Assembly (NCBI GenBank): GCA_963677605.2
Contig: CAXXDX010000007.1
Span: 62,001 to 126,000, forward strand
Source of the DNA: JAGLOK01 sp963677605
GTDB taxonomy: Bacteria > Bacillota > Clostridia > Christensenellales > UMGS416
Length of the DNA: 64,000 bases
Reading direction: 5' to 3'
A program made the position numbers and the translations under genes. The notes below the pieces were generated by a model. The model searched no databases, was not told where the DNA came from, and saw nothing but the letters and a program-made list of their open reading frames with translations. Positions 44,397-53,881 of the stretch are shown here, piece by piece (position 1 is the stretch's first letter; each line of letters starts with the position of its first letter).

Positions 44397-45506
44397 TCAC
44401 ACGCTCAAATAATACGTATCAGGATTGTCCGCATCAAAAAGCTCGCACGACCAGAACAGCGTCAGCACATCAGTGTCGCCGACGTTTTCTATGTGGTGCG
44501 TATATCCCGGCGGAATGTCAACTATCTCGGGTTTGTTTCCACTCACCCTATATTCCAGAACTTCATCACAGTTTATCTTGCGGAAGTGTATAACGGCTTC
44601 GCCCTGTATTACAGTGAATTTTTCCACCTTGGTGTGATGGTAGTGATTGCCGCGGGTGATGCCGGGCTTAGTAAGCGAAACAAATATCTGCCCCATGTGC
44701 GGCTGCTTTATAAGCTCAAACAGCCATCCTCTTGTATCGCTATGAAGGGTGGGGAAGTATGAAAAGTTATCCTCTTCAAGATAAGATAGATAAGTCGAGT
44801 GCAAAATTCGTGTAAACATATCTTCCATGTCGGGGATAATTGATGTCTCGCGTATATTTCTGAACGAGCGGATCTTCTCCGCAAGCTCGCCAAGCGTTAT
44901 CTGATAGGTTGTCTCAGCATGGCAGAATCCGTCGGATGCAATCTTCTTTTTGCCGTCAAGGCATTTGATGCATTCGCGAACAACATCATCGATATAGCAT
45001 AAAGTCAGAAGATAGCTTTCGTCGTTTATCTGGATTGGCAAATCATGTGCGATGTTGTGGCAAAAAGTTGCAACCACGCTGTTGTAGTTTGGCCTGCACC
45101 ATTTGCCGAAGAGGTTTGGAAAACGGTATACAAAAGCATACATGTTTTCTCCATACTCAAGCGCTGCATCTTCTGCCATTTTTTTACTTTTTCCGTATGC
45201 GTTGTCGCGCTCAGCCTGTATGGACGATGACACAAGTATCGGTGTTTTGCGTCCAAGCTCGCGAAGGATTGTAACTACCGTTCCGGTGAGCCCTGCATTT
45301 CCTTCCATAAACTCGCTGTCATCTTTGGGGCGGTTCACTCCTGCAAGGTGAAACACAAAATCAGCCTCTGCAAGATACTCCCGAAGCTCTTCTTCGGTGT
45401 TTTCGATGTCATACTTTAATATCTCGACATCTTCCCTTGTTTCAAGGTTTGCGCACAGATTTCTGCCGACAAAGCCATTTGCACCTGTAATTAAAACTTT
45501 TTTCAT
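44397..45506 (-). CDS. capF: Bifunctional UDP-sugar epimerase/reductase CapF
   Basis: A 369-residue two-domain enzyme: an N-terminal SDR domain (GANGFVGRNL at 8-17; active YGKSK near 129-133) and a C-terminal cupin (about 250-369, with HYHHTKVEKFTV and HIENVGD). In Staphylococcus the cupin epimerises C3 and the SDR reduces C4 of the UDP-hexos-4-ulose made by CapE. Length matches CapF/WbjC. It overlaps capE by 4 bp. Confidence 0.93.
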   Translation of the reverse strand: MKKVLITGANGFVGRNLCANLETREDVEILKYDIENTEEELREYLAEADFVFHLAGVNRPKDDSEFMEGNAGLTGTVVTILRELGRKTPILVSSSIQAERDNAYGKSKKMAEDAALEYGENMYAFVYRFPNLFGKWCRPNYNSVVATFCHNIAHDLPIQINDESYLLTLCYIDDVVRECIKCLDGKKKIASDGFCHAETTYQITLGELAEKIRSFRNIRETSIIPDMEDMFTRILHSTYLSYLEEDNFSYFPTLHSDTRGWLFELIKQPHMGQIFVSLTKPGITRGNHYHHTKVEKFTVIQGEAVIHFRKINCDEVLEYRVSGNKPEIVDIPPGYTHHIENVGDTDVLTLFWSCELFDADNPDTYYLSV

Positions 45507-46522
45507 TTGTTTTTAAGATTCTCTTTCAGTTCGTCCTGCATATAGCTGAGAGTTAAAAGCTTTGCCTTAACCTGTTCAAGACCAAGACGCTCGGTATTGT
45601 GCGAATTGTAGTCTGCGCCTTCTTCGGGAAGCTCTTCTCCTTCTGAATAATACTTTGCATAGTTTAAGTCACGGTTGTCCGGCACTATCCTGAAGTATCC
45701 GGGAAGGTCGATTGCTGTTGCCATCTCTTCGCGCGTAAGAAGCGTCTCATACAGCTTTTCTCCATGACGCGTACCGATTATCTTAATGTCATTTTGTGCT
45801 TCAAACAGCTCGCGCACCGCCATAGCCAGCACTTCAACCGTGCATGCAGGAGCTTTCTGTACGAATATATCGCCGGGCTTTGCATTTTTAAACGCATATA
45901 GCACAAGCTCTACAGCCTCTTCAAGCGACATCAAAAAGCGTGTCATATTAGGATCGGTGACAGTAAGTTCATTTCCGCCTTTAATCTGATTTACAAACAG
46001 AGGGATAACCGAGCCGCGCGACGCCATAACGTTGCCGTAACGGGTAGCACATATAACCGTTTTGTCAGCATTTCTTGCCTTTGCTGCCATAATCTTTTCC
46101 ATAAGCGCTTTTGATATACCCATTGCATTTATAGGATACACGGCCTTATCTGTTGATAGGCAGATAACTTTTTTAACTCCCGCTTCAATCGCCGAATCAA
46201 GTACATTTTCAGTTCCTATTACGTTTGTTTTTACAGCTTCCATCGGATAAAACTCACAGGACGGAACCTGTTTTAAGGCCGCTGCATGGAAAACATAATC
46301 CACTCCGCGCATCGCATAGTCAACACTGCGTTTGTCGCGGACATCGCCTATATAAAACTTAAGCTTGTCATTATTGTATTTTTTACGCATATCGTGCTGC
46401 TTTTTCTCATCTCTTGAAAAAATTCGTATCTGCGCGATATCCGTGTCCAGAAATCTGTCCAGAACAGCATTTCCGAAAGAACCGGTTCCTCCGGTAATAA
46501 GTAGTGTTTTTCCTTTAAACAT
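45503..46522 (-). CDS. capE: UDP-GlcNAc 4,6-dehydratase/5-epimerase CapE
   Basis: A 339-residue SDR that opens the UDP-L-FucNAc pathway from UDP-GlcNAc. NAD motif GGTGSFG at 11-17 and STDKAVYPINAMGISK near 122-137. The usual YxxxK tyrosine is replaced by methionine, a feature known in CapE, which uses other residues for catalysis. The family also holds FlaA1/PseB, but capF and capG next to it and the Met form favour CapE. Confidence 0.93.
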   Translation of the reverse strand: MFKGKTLLITGGTGSFGNAVLDRFLDTDIAQIRIFSRDEKKQHDMRKKYNNDKLKFYIGDVRDKRSVDYAMRGVDYVFHAAALKQVPSCEFYPMEAVKTNVIGTENVLDSAIEAGVKKVICLSTDKAVYPINAMGISKALMEKIMAAKARNADKTVICATRYGNVMASRGSVIPLFVNQIKGGNELTVTDPNMTRFLMSLEEAVELVLYAFKNAKPGDIFVQKAPACTVEVLAMAVRELFEAQNDIKIIGTRHGEKLYETLLTREEMATAIDLPGYFRIVPDNRDLNYAKYYSEGEELPEEGADYNSHNTERLGLEQVKAKLLTLSYMQDELKENLKNK

Positions 46523-46539
46523 AGTCTCCTCCGTGAAGG

Positions 46540-47748
46540 TTATTTATAGTTATTAACACAGATGTCCATGATGTTTAATATATCATCAAAGAACTTCTGG
46601 GCACAATAGTTGTCGTCATAATACTGCCTTGCGTTTTTGGCGTATACTTTGAGCCTGCCCTTGTCCCCAAGCAGCGCAATCGCATTTTTTGCAAGAGAAA
46701 TAAAGTCTTCCGATGAGCAGGCAAGCCCGCAGTCAGCATCCTCTATCACTCTTTTGGTTTCTCCTCCGGCAGCAGCCAGTATGGGCCTTCCGGCCGCCAT
46801 ATAAGTCTGCACTTTTCCGGGCAGAGTATATTCGATTAATTTATTGGCCCTTAATGTCACAATAAGCGCATCAGCTTCTTCATAGAGTTTGGGCATGTCC
46901 TCCAGCGGAAGTCTTCCGTGAAATGTCACAAGATGGTCTACATTAAACTCGCGAGCAAGCTCTTTGCACTCATCCAGAGCACTTCCTGAGCCTACAATGT
47001 TCCAGTGAATCTCATCTCTGTCGCGAAGCATTCCGGCTGCGCGCACTATGGTGTCCACAGCCTGCGCTTTTCCAACATTGCCTGCAAAAAGAAGGTTAAG
47101 CCCTTTTTTCTTCGGAAGAGGCGTCGCTTCGAAAATATCCTCGGCATACTGCGGAATGTGGATAACATCGCGCTCCATCTCTAACACTTCCTCAAAATAA
47201 TCGCCAAATCCTTCGGAGGTCACAATTAGAGCCGTTGCTTTTTGATATATCTTCCTGCAGTAATTCTTGAGCCTTTTATATAAAAAGGAACTGTGATTGA
47301 GCCTCATACGCGAAGTTATGCTTTCAGGCCACAAATCCAGACAGTTTAAAACAACGGGGCAGTTGGCACGCTTTGCGTACACATATGCAGGCCGGCACAA
47401 AGTTATCGGCGAGTGCTGCTGAATAAAAACAACATCCGCGTCTTTTTCAAGTTTCCTTGCCTTGATAGATCCTGCAACTGCAAATGAAATATAATTTAAC
47501 AGAAGGCTCAGCGAATTTGTACCGCGCCCTAAAAGCTTTGCGCGATGGACTTTTACGCCGAACATCTCTTCAGTTTCATGCTTTTTATAGTTTTTCCCTT
47601 TATACTCTTCCGGCACTATTCCCTCGGGATAATTCGGAAGCCCCGTGAGCACGCGCACATCATGGCCTCTTTCGGCCAGTGTCTTTGCAATGTCGGTTAT
47701 ACGCATGGGTTCGGGATGGAAATATTGCGATACAATCAGAATTTTCAT
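46540..47748 (-). CDS. GT4 glycosyltransferase, WbuB type (probable L-FucNAc transferase)
   Basis: A 402-residue GT-B enzyme. QYFHPEPMRITDIAKTLAERGHDVRVLTG near the N-terminus and the PGKVQTYMAAGRPILA motif near 310 are features of the WbuB group. E. coli WbuB moves N-acetyl-L-fucosamine onto a lipid-linked glycan, and here the gene heads the operon that makes that donor. The function is therefore likely but not proved by sequence. First gene of the minus-strand operon; its leader (47749-47967) is shared with the divergent fba gene and is A+T-rich. Confidence 0.85.
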   Translation of the reverse strand: MKILIVSQYFHPEPMRITDIAKTLAERGHDVRVLTGLPNYPEGIVPEEYKGKNYKKHETEEMFGVKVHRAKLLGRGTNSLSLLLNYISFAVAGSIKARKLEKDADVVFIQQHSPITLCRPAYVYAKRANCPVVLNCLDLWPESITSRMRLNHSSFLYKRLKNYCRKIYQKATALIVTSEGFGDYFEEVLEMERDVIHIPQYAEDIFEATPLPKKKGLNLLFAGNVGKAQAVDTIVRAAGMLRDRDEIHWNIVGSGSALDECKELAREFNVDHLVTFHGRLPLEDMPKLYEEADALIVTLRANKLIEYTLPGKVQTYMAAGRPILAAAGGETKRVIEDADCGLACSSEDFISLAKNAIALLGDKGRLKVYAKNARQYYDDNYCAQKFFDDILNIMDICVNNYK

Positions 47749-47967
47749 CGTGAGTAATTATAACATAAATAGATTGTCAAGTCATGGTTTTAGCGTATTA
47801 ACTTAAAGGCTCTCGCTCAATTATTTTATGCCATGCGCACAACTGACAGAAAGTGCAATGAAAAACCGTATAATTATTATATATTTTGTTTAAACAGTGG
47901 AGTTTCAATTGATAACGGAGCGTTTTTCTGATATATTAAGTTTGACAAAATATTAAGGAGAATTATT

Positions 47968-48897
47968 ATGCCACTTGTTACAACAAAAGATATGTTAAAG
48001 AAAGCTTATGACGGCGGTTACGCAGTCGGCGCATTCAATGTAAATAATATGGAAATGGTACAGGGCATCGTTAATGCCGCTAAAGACCTCAAATCACCCC
48101 TTATCCTTCAGGTATCTGCAGGCGCAAGGAAATATGCAGGCTCGCTGTACCTTAAAAAGCTGGTTGAAGCAGCAGTTGAAGACTCAGGCCTTCCAATCGC
48201 TCTTCACTTAGACCACGGCGCTGACTTTGAAATCTGCAAACAGTGCATTGACGACGGTTTCTCATCAGTTATGATAGACGGAAGCCATCATTCATTTGAA
48301 GACAACATCGCAGTTACAAAAAGAGTGGTTGAATATGCTCATGCAAACGGCGTAACAGTTGAAGGCGAGCTCGGACAGCTTGCAGGCATCGAAGACGACG
48401 TTAATGTTTCGGAAGAAGACGCAAAATTCACTCATCCTGATGAGGTTAACGAGTTTGTTGAGCGCACAGGCGTTGACTCTCTTGCAATCGCAATCGGCAC
48501 AAGCCACGGCGCATTCAAATTCAAAGGCGAACCGGTTCTTCGCTATGACATACTAGAAGAGATATCAAACAGACTTCCCGGCTTCCCGATAGTTCTTCAC
48601 GGCGCATCATCGGTTGTTCCCGAATACGTAAAAGAAATCAATGAATACGGCGGGGACATGGCAGGCGCTCAGGGAGTTCCTGAAGACATGCTTAGAAAAG
48701 CTGCTTCAATGGCAGTCTGCAAAATCAACATTGACTCAGACATTCGTCTCGCAGTTACAGCTGCTATCCGTCACTATGTTGCAGACAACCCAACAGTGTT
48801 TGACCCAAGAAAATATCTCGGCGAAGCACGTTCATACACACAGGCAATCGTAGAACACAAAATCAAAAACGTTCTCGGCTGCGACGGCAAAGCATAA
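47968..48897 (+). CDS. fba: Class II fructose-bisphosphate aldolase
   Basis: A 309-residue zinc aldolase. Zinc ligands include H in ALHLDHGAD (near 80-85), with HGAF and VLHGASS further on. The motif YAVGAFNVNN starts the barrel. Length and motifs match Fba; relatives GatY/KbaY use tagatose bisphosphate, but no galactitol genes are nearby, so glycolytic FBP cleavage is more likely. The ATG follows AAGGAGAA. Single-gene unit with a strong terminator. Confidence 0.9.
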   Translation: MPLVTTKDMLKKAYDGGYAVGAFNVNNMEMVQGIVNAAKDLKSPLILQVSAGARKYAGSLYLKKLVEAAVEDSGLPIALHLDHGADFEICKQCIDDGFSSVMIDGSHHSFEDNIAVTKRVVEYAHANGVTVEGELGQLAGIEDDVNVSEEDAKFTHPDEVNEFVERTGVDSLAIAIGTSHGAFKFKGEPVLRYDILEEISNRLPGFPIVLHGASSVVPEYVKEINEYGGDMAGAQGVPEDMLRKAASMAVCKINIDSDIRLAVTAAIRHYVADNPTVFDPRKYLGEARSYTQAIVEHKIKNVLGCDGKA

Positions 48898-48914
48898 GCT
48901 AAAAAAAACAAAGT

Positions 48915-48943
48915 AAAAGAGACGCATATGCGTCTCTTTTTTT
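48915..48943. terminator. Strong terminator between fba and the fucosidase gene
   Basis: A 13-bp self-complementary stem (48915-48940) with a tiny loop, followed by T-runs in both directions. Convergent genes on either side probably share it. Confidence 0.82.
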
Positions 48944-48953
48944 GTGTAGGAAT

Positions 48954-50234
48954 CTATCTGTAAACAACTCCGTTGTTTATCTGCGGATAATAACTGCACC
49001 GCACAAACTTCGGTTTTTTATCAAAAACCAATTTAAATACAGGCGTTCCCACATTCTTGTCCGGATTGTCTTTAGGAAGGTTTTTGAGAAGAACATACTG
49101 TCCTATCTGTTCAAAGCCTACATCAGAACCATCAGCCAGCAGAGTAACTTTTTTAACATTTCCTTCAACTATGCCGCCAATTCTCAGCATGCCGTTTGGC
49201 GGCCAAATATTGTCCCACGCATATAGATTTATGTCTTTTATTGTGAAATCACATATCCCGCTAAGCCACAAGTGACCGCTCTTGTCCATACTGCCATATG
49301 CGGCTTCCCCGTTTTCTTTAAGCCATGCGCCGACTTTTTTAAGAGGTGCGATAGCATCCTCCGGCAGACTGCCGTCAGGCCTCGGCCCTACATTCAGTAA
49401 AAGATTACCTCCGTTGTATGTGACCTTGGAGAGCATTCTTAATATCTGATTGGGCGTATATGAATAGGGCAGTGTCTGTGTTTCATCAAGATATCCCCAG
49501 CTTAAGCCGTTAAACGTCATGCAGGCTTCCCAGTCTCTTTCAATCGGCTTGATGTCCTCCTCCGGTGTACCGAAGTCTTCATCCAGCCTGCTGCGGTCGT
49601 TTATTATTATATCCGGCTGCAGCGAGCGCACCATTTTGTTAAGCTCCAAAGAGTTCCAGCCCTCCCATGATTCCATCGGCCACGGCACATCATACCAAAG
49701 GATATCTATCTTGCCGTAGTTGGTCATAAGCTCGCGGTTTATTTCTTTGATATAATCGGTGAAGCGCTTCCTGGCCTCCGTGTCATATGCACAAGTCCAG
49801 CTGTCGGGATGATGCCAATCCATCAGCGTGGAATAAAAGCCTATCTTTAAGTCCTGCTCGCGGCATGCATCCACAAACTCGCGGACTATATCCACCTTAG
49901 GTCCGTAGTTGACAGAGTTATAAGGATTGACTTTGGAATCCCAAAGGCTGAATCCTTCATGATGGCGGGTTGTCAGAACAACATATTTCATGCCCGCGCT
50001 TTTTGCAAGCTGTGCCCACTTTTTTGCTGAGCCTTTTTTGTAGGAAAAAGTGTCCGCCAGCTTCTCGTATTCTTCTATTTCATAATTACCGAGCGACATT
50101 GACCACTCGTGCGTGCCCAGTTGGGAATACAGTCCGTAATGGACAAACATGCCAAAGCGCGCCTGTCTCCACCATTTCATCCTTTTGTCCCTGGTTTCTT
50201 TTATGCTTAATTCATATTCTTGTCTGCTGCTCAT
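48954..50234 (-). CDS. Alpha-L-fucosidase, family GH29, cytoplasmic
   Basis: A 426-residue glycoside hydrolase that removes alpha-linked L-fucose. Nucleophile D182 is in ILWYDVPW; FGMFVHYG (H32) and HHEG (H91, H92) line the pocket. There is no signal peptide, so it acts in the cytosol on imported fucosides. C-terminal beta domain from about 330. It is transcribed away from an AraC regulator 152 bp away. L-fucose released could enter a FucI-type isomerase like the one at 309-1793. Confidence 0.93.
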   Translation of the reverse strand: MSSRQEYELSIKETRDKRMKWWRQARFGMFVHYGLYSQLGTHEWSMSLGNYEIEEYEKLADTFSYKKGSAKKWAQLAKSAGMKYVVLTTRHHEGFSLWDSKVNPYNSVNYGPKVDIVREFVDACREQDLKIGFYSTLMDWHHPDSWTCAYDTEARKRFTDYIKEINRELMTNYGKIDILWYDVPWPMESWEGWNSLELNKMVRSLQPDIIINDRSRLDEDFGTPEEDIKPIERDWEACMTFNGLSWGYLDETQTLPYSYTPNQILRMLSKVTYNGGNLLLNVGPRPDGSLPEDAIAPLKKVGAWLKENGEAAYGSMDKSGHLWLSGICDFTIKDINLYAWDNIWPPNGMLRIGGIVEGNVKKVTLLADGSDVGFEQIGQYVLLKNLPKDNPDKNVGTPVFKLVFDKKPKFVRCSYYPQINNGVVYR

Positions 50235-50386
50235 TTAAAAAACCTTCTTTCATAGATGCTATGTTTTGATTATAATAATTACTCAATAAGAAACAAATGG
50301 CGTATACTAATACTAATTTGTTGATTTTTAACCTTATTTAGGACAAATTATGATAATATAGCATAAGAAACCATAAGGCGGGCTGT

Positions 50387-51220
50387 ATGAACAAAGATCA
50401 AATGATAAACTCTATCCTTAGCTTTTTAAAAACCGACATCATGACTGCAGAGCTTACACACTGCACAGACAAGTGGCATGACTACAATTCCACTCCAGCG
50501 CACTCAAGGATGTATTACATTTTAAGCGGGGAAGGCAAGATAACCGTAAGCGGAAGAGAATACTTTCCCAAACAGGGGCAGCTTGTGTTGATGCCGGCAA
50601 ACCACATGACATCATATGAAAGCATAAACCAAAATCCATACATCAAGTACTGGGTTCATTTTAACTGCGAGTCCGGCGGCAAAAGCATATTCGATCTGAT
50701 GGAAGTGCCCTGCGTTGTAACTGTAAAAGACAAAGCCGTTCACAGCCGGATCAAACATTTGTTCAATGAAATGATAGCCAATTGCACCACCGAGACATTC
50801 ATGTCAAACATTATGCTGGAGGCGCACATAAGGGAGCTAATTGCAATATACTTAAGTGCAGCAGGCTCTGAAAATATTAAGCTTAAAAGCATTAAAGACA
50901 ACGAAAGATACAGCATACTGCTTAAGTATATTGATGAAAACATCCACAGGAAAATAACGGTTGAGGACATGGCAAACGAACTCTATCTTCATCCAAACTA
51001 CTTTATTAAGTACTTTAAAATAAATTTCGGTACATCGCCGGCAAAATACATAAACAGCCGCAAAATAGAGCTTGCCTGCCAGTATATGAGAAACCGCAAC
51101 ATGAATGTGACAGACATAGCGCAAGCCTTAAGCTTCAATGACATCTACCAGTTTTCAAAGGTATTTAAACGGCACACGGGATTTTCACCCAGCTACTATA
51201 AAAAATATATCGCACAGTAA
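50387..51220 (+). CDS. AraC family regulator with cupin sensor domain
   Basis: A 277-residue regulator: an N-terminal cupin (about 1-130, sugar binding) and a C-terminal double helix-turn-helix (about 178-277, with ITVEDMANELYLHPNYFIKYFK and ending FSKVFKRHTGFSPSYYKKY). It is divergent from the fucosidase gene, whose expression it probably activates in response to a fucoside or fucose. The start is at ATG 50387 after AAGGCGGG. Confidence 0.92.
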   Translation: MNKDQMINSILSFLKTDIMTAELTHCTDKWHDYNSTPAHSRMYYILSGEGKITVSGREYFPKQGQLVLMPANHMTSYESINQNPYIKYWVHFNCESGGKSIFDLMEVPCVVTVKDKAVHSRIKHLFNEMIANCTTETFMSNIMLEAHIRELIAIYLSAAGSENIKLKSIKDNERYSILLKYIDENIHRKITVEDMANELYLHPNYFIKYFKINFGTSPAKYINSRKIELACQYMRNRNMNVTDIAQALSFNDIYQFSKVFKRHTGFSPSYYKKYIAQ

Positions 51221-51225
51221 CGATA

Positions 51226-51564
51226 CTATAAAAACAGCCTTATTGCCACAAACGCAAGACCCAAGCCAAAGATTGAGGTAAATATCGTTTTATTGTGACG
51301 TGCGAGCCACTTAGGTATAAATATATCAAAACCGACTTCATCTGTATCGGTATATTTATAGCCGACAACAGTAAGCGGACATCTCCATCTGAATGCTAAA
51401 AGAACTATGCCCTCAGCTATAACAAGAGCTATGGCGATGTAAGTTAAAATGCCAATGTTTCCTGAAATTCCGCAGTATAGGATATAGAAAATTATAATTA
51501 CATACAGCGCCCAAATAACTGTATGTATAAACTTTATTAAAAACAGTTTTCTTTTATTGTCCAT
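51226..51564 (-). CDS. Small three-helix membrane protein of unknown function
   Basis: A 112-residue protein with three transmembrane segments (about 10-31, 36-58 and 92-110) separated by a conserved-looking loop RWRCPLTVVGYKYTD and IFIPKWLARHNK. Similar small proteins are common in Bacteroidetes and Firmicutes, but I know no assigned function. It is a single gene, convergent with the AraC gene (5 bp apart). Confidence 0.8.
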   Translation of the reverse strand: MDNKRKLFLIKFIHTVIWALYVIIIFYILYCGISGNIGILTYIAIALVIAEGIVLLAFRWRCPLTVVGYKYTDTDEVGFDIFIPKWLARHNKTIFTSIFGLGLAFVAIRLFL

Positions 51565-51635
51565 ATTGCTCCTAAAAGTTTATATAATATTATACCGATT
51601 AATGTAGACATCGCAACTATTTTAAGCAAAGAAAA

Positions 51636-51657
51636 AGCCGCCCGTTTCCGGGCGGTT
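51636..51657 (-). terminator. Terminator of the rpmH-to-khpB operon
   Basis: A 9-bp G+C-rich stem (51636-51644 with 51649-51657), with a 4-nt loop, then T-rich on the minus strand. It lies about 80 bp past khpB. Confidence 0.8.
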
Positions 51658-51733
51658 TCTTCTATCCTTCTTCATACTCGCCGCAAGCTATAAGCTCAAG
51701 CAGCGAAGATTCAATTTCATTCAGTTAAACGCA

Positions 51734-52366
51734 TTACTCGATTGTGATAATTACCCTGCGCTGAGGTTCCGAGCCCTCCGAATAGGTTGTTATCCCGCTC
51801 TTTTCTGAAAGAGCTGTGTGTATGATGCGCCTTTCGTATGAATTCATAGGGTCAAGTGCGATATTGCGTCCTGTGCTAAGAGCTTTTTCCGCCAAACGGT
51901 TTGCAAGCGATTCAAGCGTTTTCTCGCGTTTCTTTCTGTATCCGCCCACATCAAGCTGCACTCTAAAGTATTCTTCCTCTGTCTCTCCGTGCTGGTGGTT
52001 TACAACAAGCGATGTAAGCAGTTGCAGCGCATCCAGCGTCTCTCCTCTGTGTCCGATCAAAGCACCAACATGTTGGCCTTCGATGCGGATTTTGATGTTG
52101 CCTTCATCCTCAGCTACGGCAATACCGGGATCGTACACATTCATAAGCTTTGAAACCTGAGACAAAAATGACACTGCTTTGTTCGCCGGAGAAAACTTCT
52201 CGCTGACGCGGACTCTAGCCATTTTTACTCCCAACAACCCGAGCACACCCTTTGTGCCTTCATCCAATATATCTATCTGTGCTTCCGCGATGGATAAATC
52301 AAGCTGTTCAAGCCCCTTCTGTACGGCTTCCTCTACTGTCTTGCCGATACTTTCTATGGTCTTCAT
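51734..52366 (-). CDS. khpB: RNA-binding protein KhpB (Jag/SpoIIIJ-associated)
   Basis: A 210-residue protein with Jag-N (1-50), KH (about 75-145, with GHRGETLDALQLL) and R3H (about 150-210, RRIIHTAL) domains. With KhpA it forms an RNA-binding pair affecting cell division and mRNA fate in Gram-positive bacteria. It follows yidC by 15 bp, as in nearly all Firmicutes. In the usual order mnmE would come next; here the operon ends. Confidence 0.93.
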   Translation of the reverse strand: MKTIESIGKTVEEAVQKGLEQLDLSIAEAQIDILDEGTKGVLGLLGVKMARVRVSEKFSPANKAVSFLSQVSKLMNVYDPGIAVAEDEGNIKIRIEGQHVGALIGHRGETLDALQLLTSLVVNHQHGETEEEYFRVQLDVGGYRKKREKTLESLANRLAEKALSTGRNIALDPMNSYERRIIHTALSEKSGITTYSEGSEPQRRVIITIE

Positions 52367-52381
52367 ATAATAAATCGCCTC

Positions 52382-53278
52382 CTAAGCGTGTTGTTGCTCT
52401 TTTTCATGCTCTTCTTTTACCCTAAGAGCTTTTTCTATTACAATGCTTGTTCCTACGGAAACAATATTACTCGCTGTCCAATATAGTGCGAATGCCGCAG
52501 ATGATGTTACACAGATGAAAACCGAGAAAAGCGGGAAGAAATATGTCATCATTTTTCCGTTCATCGGGTTCGGATTATCGGTGTTTTGAGGCTGCTGCTG
52601 TTTGGGCATTGTAAGCTTGCTTTGCAAAAAGCTCATGCCGCCTGCAGCGAGCGGAAGGATGAACCAACCGTTCATCTGACCTGCATAAAGCGCACGAACA
52701 GGTGCAAGAACAGTATCAAAGTCTGTGATATTCAGATCTTTAATTGCTGTATATGCTCTTTCGACTGTCTCAAACAGCGGAATTACAGATGTGTTTTTAG
52801 GGAAGTTTGCCATTAGGGCAAATACATCCGGCTGCCAGAGGTTTTTAACCCACAGCCAGCTTTCAACCGGTACGTTTCCGGGTGCCATTGTTTTGGCTGC
52901 CTCATACATAGCCAGAATCTGATCTCCTGCAATTGCACGGAGAGCTCCGAAAAACGCAAAGAATATAGGCATCTGAATAAGCATGGGAAGACATCCTGAA
53001 AGCGGAGAAAATCCCTCCGTTTTATAAAGCTCCATAGTCTTTTTAGACTGCATCTCTTTGTCGTTTTTATATTTTTTGTTGATTGCGTCAATCTTGGGCT
53101 GAAGTGTTTTTTGCTTATGCATGTTCTTTTTCTGCTTGATATCAAGCGGAAGAAGCAAAAGTCTGAACAACACTGTAAGAAGAACTATAGACCAGCCATA
53201 GCTGCCCACATAAGATTGGATAAATCCTAATGCCGTTTTAAAGAAATCGGCAATAAAGTTATCTGATAAAAATCCCAA
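52382..53278 (-). CDS. yidC: Membrane protein insertase YidC/Oxa1
   Basis: A 298-residue insertase for membrane proteins. The core has about five helices, starting with a long cytoplasmic hairpin and the QMPIFFAFFGALR region typical of YidC. The basic C-terminal tail is short. It lacks the large periplasmic domain of Gram-negative YidC, fitting a Gram-positive. The apparent start is TTG at 53278, behind AAAGGAA; no ATG is available. A lipobox cysteine as in SpoIIIJ is not seen at the start. Confidence 0.93.
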   Translation of the reverse strand: MGFLSDNFIADFFKTALGFIQSYVGSYGWSIVLLTVLFRLLLLPLDIKQKKNMHKQKTLQPKIDAINKKYKNDKEMQSKKTMELYKTEGFSPLSGCLPMLIQMPIFFAFFGALRAIAGDQILAMYEAAKTMAPGNVPVESWLWVKNLWQPDVFALMANFPKNTSVIPLFETVERAYTAIKDLNITDFDTVLAPVRALYAGQMNGWFILPLAAGGMSFLQSKLTMPKQQQPQNTDNPNPMNGKMMTYFFPLFSVFICVTSSAAFALYWTASNIVSVGTSIVIEKALRVKEEHEKEQQHA

Positions 53279-53304
53279 TTTGTTTTTTCCTTTCTCAGGT
53301 AAAA

Positions 53305-53514
53305 TTACGGTACAGGGTCATATCCGCCCTCATGGAACGGATGGCATTTGAGAATACGGCGAACGGCAAGCCATACGCCTTTTATTGCTCCGTATTTTGA
53401 TATTGATTCAAAAGCATATTGTGAGCAGGTGGGTTGGAACCTGCAATGAGGTCCAAGAGCCGGAGAGATGTGCTTTTGATAAAATCTAATCAGTGCCAGA
53501 AATATTTTGGACAT
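53305..53514 (-). CDS. yidD: Membrane protein insertion efficiency factor YidD
   Basis: A 69-residue basic protein with the invariant core YQKHISPALGPHCRF and PTCSQYAFESI, with cysteines also in LKCHPFHEGG. It aids YidC-dependent insertion at the inner face of the membrane. The start ATG 53514 has GGAAGA upstream and lies inside the end of rnpA (29-bp overlap); a longer frame to 53541 is unlikely. Confidence 0.92.
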   Translation of the reverse strand: MSKIFLALIRFYQKHISPALGPHCRFQPTCSQYAFESISKYGAIKGVWLAVRRILKCHPFHEGGYDPVP

Positions 53515-53875
53515 TTTCTTCTTCCGTAATATGTGTTCCAAAAAGCCCTGCTTTTTTAATCAGTCTTTCCATGTCTTTGCCGATTTGCGAGAAACTGGCG
53601 CCGTTTGAGCTTACCCTTGCGATAAAAATTATACGTATGCCCTTTTTTAAATCGGGTAGCATAGCTCTTGCATGCTCGCGCATGATTCTTTTTATCCGGT
53701 TGCGCTCAACAGCATTTGCAACTTTTCGGCTGACCGAAAAACCAATCAGCAATTCATCTTTGCTGCGACCTTTGGCATATGCCATTGCGACTCTTTTTTG
53801 AGCCAGATTTTTGCCGCGCCTGTAGATGAAATTAAAGTCTCTGTTTTTTTTCAGCCGGTATTTTGCACCCAGCAT
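53486..53875 (-). CDS. rnpA: Ribonuclease P protein component
   Basis: A 129-residue basic protein that aids the RNase P RNA in tRNA 5' processing. The RNR signature is seen in VERNRIKRIMREHAR near 55-70, and the N-terminal KNRDFNFIYRRGK is usual. It begins 6 bp after rpmH, the universal order. No strong separate ribosome site, so coupled translation is likely. Confidence 0.94.
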   Translation of the reverse strand: MLGAKYRLKKNRDFNFIYRRGKNLAQKRVAMAYAKGRSKDELLIGFSVSRKVANAVERNRIKRIMREHARAMLPDLKKGIRIIFIARVSSNGASFSQIGKDMERLIKKAGLFGTHITEEENVQNISGTD

Positions 53876-53881
53876 AAATGA

